A DNA stretch of 64,000 nt, taken from positions 15,824,232 through 15,888,231 of the forward strand of contig NC_049988.1 of the NCBI RefSeq assembly GCF_000003815.2. The letters run 5' to 3'. Under the pieces are notes generated by a model that was given only the letters and a program-made list of their open reading frames with translations, did not search any database and was not told the DNA's origin. The position numbers and the translations under genes are program-made. This document shows positions 62,501 through 63,659 of this stretch, piece by piece; within the stretch, counting starts at the first letter, position 1; the number at the start of each line of letters is the position of its first letter. Source of the DNA: Branchiostoma floridae (taxonomy: Eukaryota; Chordata; Leptocardii; Amphioxiformes; Branchiostomatidae).

Positions 62501-63659
62501 CTTTAGTTTGCTTTTTGAAGATGTATCAGTATTGAAGGCATTTTTTTGTGATTTTATCCAGACTATTCCTTTGCAGTCCAACTGGGTAGTCTCCAAGATA
62601 ATGCTGCAGCCACATAGATTAGATAAAAGACAGGAACTTCAACTTGTTCCCATGATTTGGGTAACAAGCTTCATGTGTAAAGTCATTGTCTTTAGTTAGT
62701 GCTTTTTGAAAATGCCTCAGGTGTGAACTGAAGGCAATTTTAGTTATTTTCATCAGGACTATGCCCTTGCAGTCCAGCAGAGTAGCCTTCAAGGCTGCAT
62801 GTAATATGCTACAGCCATATAAATCAGATAAAAGACATAAACTTGTTCCGAAGGATGTTTGCTGACCAACACTTCGCCCAGACTGGCCCATGTCAGGAGC
62901 TGACCGTACGAGCTGTGAGTACTTACGGGTGAGAAATCAGCACTAAACCCGGCCTGGCAGTAACTAACTTGATTCCAACCGATATTACTCTGCCAATCAG
63001 AGTCAAGCGCTACAGGAGAAACCAGCACAACTGTTAATGAGTTAAGAACTCCTCCCTAGAGGCTGAAATAAAGATCACCGCAACATATGTGCAAAGTAAA
63101 GAAAGGAAAATAAACAGGGAAACTATGGCAGCCATCGCATGCATTCCTTAATACTAAAAGAAAGTAGAAAAGTAAAATGAAGGCTAGTATAAGTGAAGCT
63201 GCCCTTTTTACTCGTGCATTAAGGAATTATTTCTGACATGCTGTAATCTAAGCCAGGCATTAGAATAATAAGTCCTATCCTACCTTTACTAATACTGTAT
63301 CATAGTACATATCAGTCAGGCATTAGATGTACATTCATGCTTGTCATGAAAACTAATTTCTTCGTGCAAAACTGACTTGATTTAACTAGTTTCTTCGTGC
63401 AAATTTGACAACATCTGCATTTCCTGAAGCATACGCATTACCATCAACATTATGCAACGTCCACATAGCATTACAATAAAGCATTCATTGAAATCCAAAG
63501 GTGCAGGCAACTTCCAGGATTGTTGCAGCACTACTTACCCCGCTTGCAGGGGGAATAGTTCCTGATTTGCGTGAAGTTTGCAGCAGCGAGGAAGCAGTTA
63601 CCGACAGGCTCCCTCTCGTTAAATGTGTCTGTGTAGTACACATATCGTGGGGCACATGC
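5475..63659 (-). CDS. Integrin alpha subunit, RGD-binding (alphaV/5/8/IIb, PS2) group; nearly complete spliced gene
   Basis: An integrin alpha chain pairs with a beta chain in the plasma membrane as a matrix receptor. I traced 26 exon positions, all GT-AG and phase-compatible, giving about 943 residues plus stop with w2a (937 with w2b). Order in the visible protein: propeller blade 2 onward (1 to about 340), with calcium loops DVNGDGLDD (191-199), DINQDGFND (258-266) and DVDNNRYPD (323-331); thigh (about 345-500); genu block DCGPDNICVPDLKV (about 497-510); calf-1 and calf-2 to about 865; furin-type RHRR at 762-765; TM helix 881-904; KCGFFKR from 905. The YSPC...YCQAGFSADF, GSYFWQG and KDDFHMGYS blocks resemble alpha5 and alphaV, and there is no inserted I-domain. 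The signal peptide and first blade lie beyond 64000. The family call is secure; assignment to one vertebrate paralogue is not possible. Confidence 0.95.
5969..6094 (-). CDS. Integrin alpha exon w25 (transmembrane helix)
   Basis: Acceptor CCTCCCCAG, donor GTACAG, 126 bases, phase 0 to 0. It encodes IVTTANPSKPSVGKR, then VPLWIIILSACAGLLLLV and LIILVLFK. The VPLWIIILA start of the helix is typical of alpha5 and alphaV. About 24 hydrophobic residues span the membrane. Confidence 0.94.
6668..6769 (-). CDS. Integrin alpha exon w24 (calf-2 end)
   Basis: Acceptor TTTTCTCACAG, donor GTCAGT, 102 bases, phase 0 to 0. It encodes GGFKETTLTSVADFEVLEFP, YAITADVLPTARAE, matching SLKSSASFNVIEFPYKNLP of alphaV. 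Confidence 0.92.
7209..7322 (-). CDS. Integrin alpha exon w23 (light chain, calf-2)
   Basis: Acceptor GCCCTATCCCAG, donor GTGAGC, 114 bases, phase 0 to 0. It encodes DCINAECIVIDCTLERLNKD, NIAVVQIRSRLWVDTLLE, matching C..QCLKIVCQVGRLDRG.SAILYVKSLLWTETF of alphaV. Confidence 0.93.
7461..7668. repeat. GGAT/AATG low-complexity repeat
   Basis: There is a GATG-type run at 7474-7500 and scattered AATGAATG and AATTGAATG units to 7668. Confidence 0.75.
7989..8030 (-). CDS. Integrin alpha exon w22, 14-codon possible cassette
   Basis: Acceptor TCTCCTGTCAG, donor GTAACA, 42 bases, phase 0 to 0. It encodes PVPQVNDLQVNDTE. A 15-base unit containing CAGGTCAATGAC is repeated back to back inside it, giving QVND twice; the second copy forms a sequon NDT. 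Because it is symmetric (0-0) and w21 joins w23 in frame without it, skipping would be harmless to the frame. Both splice sites look good, but transcript support is needed. Confidence 0.65.
8078..8150. mobile_element. 73-bp palindromic element, copy 1
   Basis: Arms ATGCACTTGTCAACACAGAT and ATCTGTATTGGTAAGTGCAT are imperfect inverted repeats around a short spacer. A second copy is at 8543-8613. Confidence 0.75.
8175..8538. mobile_element. 364-bp inverted-repeat element (AGCCTGGGTAC family)
   Basis: The left end AGCCTGGGTACCATCC and the right end, whose complement is AGCCTGGGTACTGTCC, form terminal inverted repeats. Similarity extends about 30 bases (AGTAGTAGTTCGCT against AGATAGTAGTTTGCT). 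It is flanked by the two copies of the 73-bp palindrome. Relatives: 33221-33357, 31124-31244 and 15591-15640. Confidence 0.7.
8543..8613. mobile_element. 71-bp palindromic element, copy 2
   Basis: Nearly identical to 8078-8150 and in the same orientation (ATGCACTTGTCAACACAAAT to GTAAGTGCAT). Confidence 0.75.
9503..9602. other. Assembly gap (100 N)
   Basis: One hundred N bases, a conventional size for a gap of unknown length. It lies inside the w21-w22 intron. Confidence 0.99.
9636..9735 (+). repeat. Dispersed repeat fragment, related to 19160-19240
   Basis: Blocks such as GGATGCTATCTAAAACATTT, TTTATCC, and CAGTTACTTGC recur in diverged form near 19160-19240 (TGTCTGAAACGTCT, CATATCCAGTTGC, GTAACTGC). 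It is probably a retroelement tail; the class is not proven. Confidence 0.4.
9807..9920 (-). CDS. Integrin alpha exon w21 (heavy/light chain cleavage region)
   Basis: Acceptor TTTCCTCAG, donor GTGAGA, 114 bases, phase 0 to 0, 38 residues. It encodes TESASAAQTAEALYALDSSR, AARHRRAAATSDKEVAQM. The low-complexity composition and the basic RHRR (residues 762-765) fit the furin-type site that splits RGD-group alpha chains into heavy and light chains; the site is inferred, not shown. Confidence 0.88.
10352..10516 (-). CDS. Integrin alpha exon w20 (calf-2)
   Basis: Acceptor CCCCTCCCAG, donor GTAAGT, 165 bases, phase 0 to 0, 55 residues. It encodes IRNVGPSDISSSKLKIQWPV, HTRTGEDLLYLLAVNVTQGN, GRCTVNGDVNPKGVS. 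It matches LRNNGPSS...LQWPY..LLYI...C...INP of alphaV and has a sequon NVT. Confidence 0.93.
10673..10800. mobile_element. 128-bp foldback MITE
   Basis: The two ends are near-perfect inverted repeats of about 40 bases: TTGTGGAAAAGACTAAACTT at the left and its complement at the right, continuing through TTACGT(T)AACCAACACCAAGT. One base is inserted in the right arm. The spacer is about 50 bases. It has no coding content. Confidence 0.85.
11105..11207 (-). CDS. Integrin alpha exon w19 (calf-2 start)
   Basis: Acceptor CCCTCCTCAG, donor GTAATT, 103 bases, phase 2 to 0. It encodes VSLPEQVVFMKME, RENDEITHERDIGPEVTHRY then E, matching the EEDVGPVVQHIYEL stretch of alphaV. Confidence 0.91.
11553..11642 (-). 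CDS. Integrin alpha exon w18 (calf-1 end)
   Basis: Acceptor TTGTTTACAG, donor GTAAGT, 90 bases, phase 2 to 2. It encodes NTEEAGNEGDNHITFPVPVK and VNASLSVR, with a sequon NAS. Confidence 0.9.
11913..12076 (-). CDS. Integrin alpha exon w17 (calf-1)
   Basis: Acceptor CTTGTTCCCAG, donor GTGAGA, 164 bases, phase 0 to 2. It encodes GAIITCNLQEEDQRLLVCDL, GNPFTARRTQLGLRLSTVQL and TGDSNSLNFAFSVN. The VCDLGNP block is a hallmark of integrin alpha calf-1. Confidence 0.94.
12077..12565 (-). other. Integrin intron w16-w17
   Basis: 489 bases. No repeat structure or coding signal was recognised. Confidence 0.6.
12566..12713 (-). CDS. Integrin alpha exon w16 (calf-1)
   Basis: Acceptor CCCTTTACCAG, donor GTGAGA, 148 bases, phase 2 to 0. 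It encodes GTEIVVGSDKQLLMDVVVEN, AGEGAYEALLSVMLPEGVDF and VGTGNPRG, matching NQGEGAYEAELIVSIP..ADFIGV.R of alphaV. Confidence 0.93.
12813..13060. repeat. Diverged tandem duplication, period about 160 bp
   Basis: AAGCAAGTACCCACAGTGTC with TTTCAGATGTTTG and TTTTGTTGGTTGCAT in the first unit matches AAGCAAATACCAACAGTTTC, TTTCAGATATTTG and TTTCGTCGGTTGCAT in the second. Confidence 0.7.
12907..12985. repeat. Dispersed repeat, copy 1
   Basis: It shares TAGGTGGCTCTTTTGT, CCACAATTTT and CAAAGTCTG with 14813-14885, in the same orientation. Confidence 0.6.
13201..13243 (-). pseudogene. Partial copy of exon w15 3' end with donor
   Basis: It is a copy of 13318-13360 at an offset of 117 bases. On the - strand it reads ICVPDLKVFVS and keeps the GTAAGT donor. 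The codon differences I can see are synonymous (CCC to CCT, GTC to GTG). Upstream the match ends, and I cannot find an acceptor that would join it in frame. It may be a recent dead copy or a cryptic exon. Confidence 0.65.
13324..13523 (-). CDS. Integrin alpha exon w15 (thigh end, genu)
   Basis: Acceptor ATGGTTACAG, donor GTAAGT, 200 bases, phase 0 to 2. It encodes NDIRDKLSPITVAAAYSMAD, a proline-rich stretch, PILNMNQPSRRTRQVNILKD and CGPDNICVPDLKVFVS. The RDKLSPI and DCGxDNxCxPxL blocks are diagnostic of integrin alpha chains at the knee. Confidence 0.94.
13645..13700 (-). pseudogene. Partial copy of exon w15 5' end with acceptor
   Basis: TGCTGCCACTGAGATTGGAC, CTCAGCTTG, CACGGATGTC and TTCTGTAACCATGGA resemble 13480-13535, the start of w15 and its acceptor. 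It lies upstream of w15 in the direction of transcription. It is diverged; probably a remnant of local duplication. Confidence 0.6.
14055..14140 (-). pseudogene. Decayed partial copy of exon w14 with donor
   Basis: It matches 14203-14289 at an offset of about 149 bases, covering the 3' half of w14, the GTACGA donor and some intron. In the w14 frame the copied CAG codon is TAG (stop) and CTC is CAT; three other changes are synonymous. No acceptor of its own is evident, so it is probably a dead tandem copy. Confidence 0.75.
14233..14381 (-). CDS. Integrin alpha exon w14 (thigh)
   Basis: Acceptor CTGTCCACAG, donor GTACGA, 149 bases, phase 1 to 0. It encodes ELKYEVTLDALKTVGQRVFF, SGRETSQTWSSTLRKADPDS and MCLTQKAFLR, matching the VELLLDKLK...RRALF...C..L.AYLR stretch of alphaV. 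A decayed copy of its 3' half lies at 14055-14140. Confidence 0.92.
14701..14756 (-). CDS. Integrin alpha exon w13 (thigh)
   Basis: Acceptor TTCCCTGCAG, donor GTAAGT, 56 bases, phase 2 to 1. It encodes CFDINICASYTGINVPDEV, with two cysteines where alphaV has CFNVRFC. Confidence 0.91.
14813..14885. repeat. Dispersed repeat, copy 2
   Basis: It resembles 12907-12985 (TAGGTGGCTCTTTTGT, GTGCCACAATTTTGTA, CAAAGTCTGG). Confidence 0.6.
15094..15244 (-). CDS. Integrin alpha exon w12 (propeller end, thigh start)
   Basis: Acceptor TTTCCCTCAG, donor GTGAGT, 151 bases, phase 1 to 2. It encodes DVAIGAYEADSVVVLKSRPV, then NADVTVQVEPEFIDTENKTC and TLDDGTAVV. It contains a sequon NKT. It matches the [20 protein letters not shown] to NKTCSL stretch of alphaV. 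Confidence 0.93.
15591..15640. mobile_element. Half copy of AGCCTGGGTAC-type element
   Basis: TAGCCTGAGTACCATCCTCC followed by GTAGTGACCGCTGGCTCA matches the left arm of the element at 31124-31244. No right arm was found before exon w11, so the copy looks truncated. Confidence 0.6.
15668..15758 (-). CDS. Integrin alpha exon w11 (blade 7 FG-GAP, third calcium loop)
   Basis: Acceptor TCTGTCACAG, donor GTACAG, 91 bases, phase 0 to 1. It encodes EIKASDFPEPLSAFGFSVAG, then AKDVDNNRYPD with the next exon. Alignment to alphaV shows no residues missing between w10 and w11. The donor lies only about 25 bases from a repeat fragment at 15591-15640. Confidence 0.92.
16185..16276. mobile_element. Fragment of CTATAGCAGGCTCT element
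   Basis: ATAGCAGGCTCTCTGGGG, CCATCTTTTCTTG, TACACTTTTGCAGGCCATTT and CTTTTTGTAC match the element at 57891-58268, without its nested internal part. The adjoining CCATCCTATTCAGAAGCAAT at 16276-16295 recurs at 16415-16434. Confidence 0.65.
16890..17580. promoter_or_regulatory. Candidate intronic enhancer (CpG-bearing, homeodomain-like sites)
   Basis: This is unlike the surrounding intron. It lacks inverted repeats, keeps many CpGs (ACGCGCGAAC, CGGCGCTCGC), and contains ATTAATTAATG near 17513, CCAATTAGTG near 17428 and TTAATCAAG near 17228. Retained CpG in a gene body and AT-rich homeobox cores are typical of conserved intronic enhancers. No coding frame makes sense. The call is inference from composition only. 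Confidence 0.3.
19130..19330 (-). mobile_element. Probable non-LTR retroelement 3' fragment
   Basis: On the - strand the sequence runs through GTGCAAACTGAATAAACAAA into repeated AAAC units (19240-19262 on the + strand as TTTG repeats), like a retroelement tail. The preceding segment resembles 9636-9735. No reverse transcriptase frame is present. Confidence 0.35.
19978..20192. mobile_element. Foldback element, about 85-base arms
   Basis: The left arm (CATCCTCAGAGCTT to TAGCCGATGTAGGT) and right arm (ACCTACATCGGCTA to AAGCTCTGAGGAAGATG) are imperfect inverted repeats around a short spacer. It is non-coding. Confidence 0.7.
20277..20380 (-). CDS. Integrin alpha exon w10 (blade 6)
   Basis: Acceptor TTGTTTACAG, donor GTCAGG, 104 bases, phase 1 to 0. 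It encodes DIAVGAPYQTGEGDNMGAV, YIYHGSAEGIREEPSQ, matching DIAIAAPYGGED..GIVYIFNG..GL..VPSQ of alphaV. An inverted-repeat element begins about 60 bases upstream of its acceptor. Confidence 0.93.
20443..20670. mobile_element. 228-bp TIR element (TATAACGCTAGTTCAC)
   Basis: Left end TATAACGCTAGTTCAC, right end its exact complement GTGAACTAGCGTTATA. Internal similarity continues through GGGTAACCT and TATCCGTTG on both sides. The TA ends suggest a TA target. It lies in the intron just upstream of w10. Confidence 0.82.
20693..20870. mobile_element. Diverged second copy of the TATAACGCTAG element
   Basis: CATAACCTTTATCC, AACTTGATATCCCTAAATA, GATATAGGTTACCC and GAACAAGCGTTTTA parallel the element at 20443-20670 in the same order. 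Confidence 0.6.
20925..21027 (-). CDS. Integrin alpha exon w9 (blade 6 FG-GAP, second calcium loop)
   Basis: Acceptor TGCTTACCCAG, donor GTATGT, 103 bases, phase 0 to 1. It encodes PVFSEPTILSG, GRFGTSIAALGDINQDGFN. The calcium loop DINQDGFND closes with the first residue of w10. Confidence 0.93.
21268..21484. mobile_element. 217-bp inverted-repeat element (GCGGTGGTTTT)
   Basis: The left end is TACTATAAATGCAGAAATG; the right end complement is TACTGTAAATGCATTTAAG. Internal GCGGTGGTTTT and AAAACCACCGCGAAC recur in inverted orientation. Non-coding. Confidence 0.65.
21485..22097 (-). other. Rest of integrin intron w8-w9
   Basis: No element or coding signal was recognised apart from the element at 21268-21484. 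Confidence 0.55.
22098..22203 (-). CDS. Integrin alpha exon w8 (blade 5)
   Basis: Acceptor TGTCCCTGCAG, donor GTGAGT, 106 bases, phase 2 to 0. It encodes LDDIIVGAPMYSS, REHQWDLGRVYVYHLEQ and PGLS, matching LDDLLVGAPL...GRVYVYLQ. Confidence 0.93.
24725..24970. promoter_or_regulatory. Candidate intronic enhancer
   Basis: A low-repeat block with CpGs (CTCGCATAGCGCCATACGG) and homeodomain-like cores (TTCATTAATATTCA). It differs from the flanking AT-rich intron. Inferred only. Confidence 0.22.
25191..26251. mobile_element. 1.06-kb modular element with TACCTCCATGAAA ends
   Basis: It starts near ATACCTCCATGAAA and ends with TTTCATGGAGGTA, an inverted end. The right end is itself a perfect 24-base palindrome (26227-26250, ACCTCCATGAAA and its complement). 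Inside, a module with GCTAGGGGGCCCAAA is present three times (about 25640, 25934, 26069), with CAAAAACGCCCCTGC or CAAAAATGCCCCTGC twice and ATTATGCAAATT-type units several times. An ACAG microsatellite sits at 26175-26205. No transposase frame was seen. A fragment is at 56870-57045. Confidence 0.75.
26460..26720. promoter_or_regulatory. Candidate intronic enhancer
   Basis: CpG-bearing, repeat-poor block (ACCGACCGTTCG, CTTGTCGTCCGG) with TGATTATGG and AATTATGGTA cores. Inferred only. Confidence 0.22.
27748..27800 (-). CDS. Integrin alpha exon w7 (blade 5 FG-GAP, first calcium loop)
   Basis: Acceptor TTATTGTTAG, donor GTAAGT, 53 bases, phase 0 to 2. It encodes MGSYFGYSLVVQDVNGDG. The calcium-binding DVNGDGLDD is split between this exon and w8. 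Confidence 0.93.
27969..28040 (-). CDS. Integrin alpha exon w6 (blade 4 end)
   Basis: Acceptor CCATTTCAG, donor GTAAGG, 72 bases, phase 0 to 0, 24 residues. It encodes VAIYDSNLAVLQAM and EKTALIGEQ, corresponding to VYIYDG...YNFTGEQ of alphaV. Confidence 0.92.
28480..28640. promoter_or_regulatory. Candidate intronic enhancer with TCF-, GATA- and homeodomain-like sites
   Basis: TAATCAAAGATAAGGG (28496-28511) combines a TCF/LEF-like ATCAAAG with a GATA site. CTAATTACC and CCTAATTAGA follow within about 130 bases. Several CpGs are retained (CCGTCGAGTAACGC). Inferred only. Confidence 0.3.
31124..31244. mobile_element. 121-bp inverted-repeat element (TAGCCTCGGTACC)
   Basis: Left arm TAGCCTCGGTACCATCCTCC against right-arm complement TAGCCTGAGTACCGTCTTCC, continuing through GACC and GGTTCAATCC on both sides. 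Nearly a full-length palindrome. Same family as 15591-15640 and related to 33221-33357. Confidence 0.78.
31280..31367. repeat. CA-rich microsatellite
   Basis: CACACA units interrupted by T and AA, about 88 bases. Confidence 0.9.
31414..31514 (-). CDS. Integrin alpha exon w5 (blade 4)
   Basis: Acceptor CTGTTCACAG, donor GTAAGT, 101 bases, phase 1 to 0. It encodes YSTASGEFTGDNVPEYVVGV then PRGPGSPDHLKGH, matching YSVAVGEFSGD...DFVAGVPKG. The FG-GAP calcium loop of this blade is degenerate, as in vertebrate blade 4. A CA-rich microsatellite lies about 45 bases into the intron. Confidence 0.92.
31760..31990. repeat. Tandem duplication, two units of about 115 bp
   Basis: GTATGCCATATTGTGCCTCT, CTGACTGTCCCCCGCTAATT and TTTTCAGCAGG in the first unit match GTATGCCATATTGTGCCTCT, CTGATTGCCCCTCGCTAATT and TTTTCGGCAGG in the second. 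Confidence 0.8.
32290..32570. promoter_or_regulatory. Candidate intronic enhancer
   Basis: A CpG-bearing stretch (TCCTCGCCGTTGGGAGCG, GACGGAACGTTTCGG) with GAGATTATTTATAATG and GGAGTAATTGAAAT cores. It is unlike the adjacent intron. Inferred only. Confidence 0.25.
33221..33357. mobile_element. 137-bp TIR element with 9-bp target site duplication
   Basis: Ends TAGCCTGGGTACCA and TGGTACCCAGGCTA are perfect inverted repeats of 14 bases. Flanking GATCTACTC is duplicated at 33212-33220 and 33358-33366. A 9-base duplication points to a Mutator-like or hAT-like origin. It has no coding capacity. Confidence 0.85.
33628..34549. other. Assembly gap (922 N)
   Basis: A run of N inside intron w4-w5. Any long frame across it is meaningless. 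Confidence 0.99.
34993..35027. repeat. TTTG microsatellite
   Basis: About nine uninterrupted GTTT units. Confidence 0.9.
39457..39724. repeat. Direct duplication of a 56-bp segment, 212 bp apart
   Basis: CACCTGGGTAAATGGCACAG and GGGACTGGGTAAAGCAGAGG at 39457-39512 recur at 39669-39724 (CACCTGGGTAAATCGCACGG). Confidence 0.8.
39774..40037. repeat. Direct duplication of a 69-bp segment, 195 bp apart
   Basis: ACTTGCTCAAACGATTCCGA and CAAGTATCACACTTGTAATT occur in both 39774-39843 and 39969-40037 with few changes. Confidence 0.8.
45098..45180 (+). mobile_element. tRNA-derived SINE-like sequence, copy 1
   Basis: It has the same layout as 45336-45425: CAGCTGGGCTGGCTTAGCAG, CAAGTGTCTGAAGGC and GAGTTTGATTCCC, a degenerate B box. 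Pol III-type origin is inferred. Confidence 0.5.
45336..45425 (+). mobile_element. tRNA-derived SINE-like sequence, copy 2
   Basis: CAGCTGAGGTTGCTTAGCCA, CAAGTGTTTCAAGGC then GGGTTCGATTCCC, a perfect pol III B-box consensus. It cannot be folded as a proper tRNA, so it is not called a tRNA gene. Confidence 0.55.
47126..47165. repeat. GAT trinucleotide microsatellite
   Basis: TGATGATGATGATGATGAT, a short interruption, then GATGATGATGATGAT. Confidence 0.9.
47322..47429 (-). CDS. Integrin alpha exon w4 (blade 3; conserved DD before MGYS)
   Basis: Acceptor CTTTCTCCAG, donor GTAAGT, 108 bases, phase 1 to 1. It encodes GQLFSKTLTYDN, a lysine/glutamate-rich linker, and DAWKDDFHMG. The KDDFHMGYS join matches FDDSYLGYS of alphaV, where the first Asp (Asp218 in human alphaV) contacts the ligand arginine. 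Here the pair is at residues 116-117 of the visible protein. This supports membership in the RGD-binding group. Confidence 0.92.
48640..48908. mobile_element. TTCTAGCCAGC-family element, copy 1 (diverged)
   Basis: CCAGCCTGACATTTTTTCTG, GGGGTCCAGGGTTATGCTCC, TCTGAAATGCTGTTTCCTTT and CAGAGATCGAACGCTG parallel copy 3 at 61603-61892. Its ends are eroded. Confidence 0.65.
50090..50350. promoter_or_regulatory. Candidate intronic enhancer
   Basis: Repeat-poor block with GCTTAATTAACTTC and AAACATGGTTC, and retained CpGs (GGCACGTAACGAGGG, TGTCGATCGTTATG, TTACGGCG). Inferred only. Confidence 0.25.
51270..52012. mobile_element. 743-bp PIF/Harbinger-like non-autonomous element
   Basis: The ends are inverted repeats of about 40 bases with one mismatch: GGCCCCGTTCATGATAC(A/T)AAAAATGAAACGG and on through TTCTATCGGTTA. 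TAA flanks both ends (51267-51269 and 52013-52015). GG(G/C)C-type ends plus a TAA duplication are characteristic of PIF/Harbinger. The interior has AAACGG-rich subrepeats near each end and an unrelated core at about 51610-51840. No transposase frame is present. Confidence 0.85.
52612..52685 (-). mobile_element. tRNA-like SINE or tRNA pseudogene with pol III terminator
   Basis: On the - strand: GGCGTAGTTGACTAGTG (A-box-like), GATTTGTAAC (would place anticodon TGT), and AGAGTTCGAACCTG (B box), followed within 20 bases by a T-run (52603-52610) and another T-run. T-arm pairing is poor, so it is not a functional tRNA. Confidence 0.55.
52740..53060. promoter_or_regulatory. Candidate intronic enhancer (octamer, GATA, CCAAT)
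   Basis: ATTTGCATGATAAGG (52930-52944) joins a POU octamer and a GATA site; TTTGATTGGTCC carries a CCAAT core; CpGs are retained (CCCGCACGG). Inferred only. Confidence 0.28.
53934..54237. mobile_element. TTCTAGCCAGC-family element, copy 2
   Basis: It starts ATTCTAGCCAATCTGAAATT and ends ACTGGCTAGAAC. It shares CCGTCCCCTGGATTTTGAA, GGGGTCCAGG and GGGGCAAATTTTGCTG with copy 3. Confidence 0.78.
54884..54906. repeat. TTTG microsatellite
   Basis: Five GTTT units with one variant. Confidence 0.7.
54992..55040 (-). CDS. Integrin alpha exon w3 (blade 3 start, GSYFWQ)
   Basis: Acceptor CTCTCTCAAG, donor GTAACA, 49 bases, phase 0 to 1. It encodes DAEQLLLGAVGSYFWQ, the conserved LLGGPGSYFWQG strand of integrin alpha chains. 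It joins either w2a or w2b in frame. Confidence 0.92.
55960..56260. promoter_or_regulatory. Candidate intronic enhancer (CpG-bearing)
   Basis: Dense CpGs for this region (GATCCGATCTG, GCGTCACAAAACCGCACACG, GCGGCACCGCAGCCAGGCG) and a RUNX-like ACCGCA. No exon structure makes sense here. Inferred only. Confidence 0.3.
56870..57045. mobile_element. Fragment of the 25191-26251 modular element
   Basis: GCTAGGGGGCCCAAAAT, a CAACATACCAAAGGTTGTAC segment and ATCTTGAGTTACTGGTTTA correspond in order to the 3' part of the large element; its microsatellite and terminal palindrome are eroded (AAGGAGGTAATA). Confidence 0.65.
57891..58268. mobile_element. 378-bp TIR element (CTATAGCAGGCTCT) with a nested insert
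   Basis: Left end CTATAGCAGGCTCTCTGGGG and right end complement CTATAGCAGGCTCTTTGGGG; the arms continue through CCTTTTCCATCTTTTCTTGC and CTCATAAT. The part 58126-58220 is itself a palindrome (ACGTTACACTTTTGCTGGCC to its complement). Positions about 57945-58125 are absent from the related fragment at 16185-16276, so they look like a later insertion. Confidence 0.8.
58886..58983. repeat. Perfect 49-bp tandem duplication
   Basis: The unit starting TACAGTGTAAGATCTGGTTG and ending GTTAGGGAGTTGA is present twice with no mismatch. Confidence 0.95.
59000..59340. promoter_or_regulatory. Candidate intronic enhancer
   Basis: A repeat-poor block with TATCAATCAGATCC, AGCTGGAATGCTG (TEAD-like GGAATG) and CpG near TGGCGTGGGG and AGTCCGGAG. 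It differs from the flanks. Inferred only. Confidence 0.22.
61603..61892. mobile_element. 290-bp TIR element (GTTCTAGCCAGC), copy 3
   Basis: GTTCTAGCCAGC at the start and GCTGGCTAGAAC at the end are perfect inverted repeats. Next inward, CCGTCC and GGACGG are also inverted. Two diverged copies in the same orientation are at 53934-54237 and 48640-48908. Non-coding. Confidence 0.85.
61961..62025 (-). CDS. Integrin alpha exon w2b (alternative ligand-pocket loop, short form)
   Basis: Acceptor CCCATTCCAG, donor GTAAGT, 65 bases, phase 1 to 0. It supplies 22 residues: DSQGGFGRLGYCQAG and ISLDFAN. The loop between cysteines is 13 residues, near the 12 seen in alphaV and alpha5. It lies 901 bp downstream of w2a. 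The first intron bases after both donors are similar (GTAAGTAC then CACAG), as expected for a tandem exon duplication. Confidence 0.87.
62026..62926 (-). other. Integrin intron between alternative exons w2a and w2b
   Basis: 901 bases. A diverged internal duplication is present: AAAGTCATTGTCTTTAGTT occurs at about 62491 and 62679, with CAGACTATTCCTTTGCAGTC and CAGGACTATGCCCTTGCAGT after each. This may carry splicing information for the exon choice. No third exon copy was found here. Confidence 0.6.
62927..63009 (-). CDS. Integrin alpha exon w2a (alternative ligand-pocket loop, long form)
   Basis: Acceptor TTCTCCTGTAG, donor GTAAGT, 83 bases, phase 1 to 0. It supplies 28 residues including the first split codon: ALDSDWQSNIGW, NQVSYCQAG and FSADFSP. 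The YCQAGFSADF end matches YCQGGFSAEF of alpha5. The loop between the two cysteines is 19 residues, about six or seven longer than in alphaV or alpha5. It is homologous to w2b, has the same phases, and must be alternative to it. Confidence 0.9.
63010..63538 (-). other. Integrin intron w1-w2a
   Basis: 529 bases; no element or further copy of exon w2 was recognised. AACTAATTTCTTCGTGCAAA-type sequence occurs twice near 63352-63405. Confidence 0.55.
63539..63659 (-). CDS. Integrin alpha exon w1 (propeller blade 2)
   Basis: The acceptor TTTACTGTAG and donor GTAAGT bound 121 bases, phase 0 to 1. It encodes ACAPRYVYYTD, EPVGNCFLA, a glycosylation sequon NFT, and NYSPCKR. These align with the alpha5 blocks ACAPLY, DPVGTCYL, NFTRI and YAPCR. 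The last cysteine is the first of the pair that bounds the alternative loop encoded by w2a or w2b. Confidence 0.93.

Noticed and set aside
61961-63009. Equating w2a/w2b with vertebrate X1/X2 exons
   Set aside because: X1/X2 lie between blades 3 and 4 of laminin-binding alphas; this pair lies before the LLLGAVGSYFWQG strand, between blades 2 and 3.
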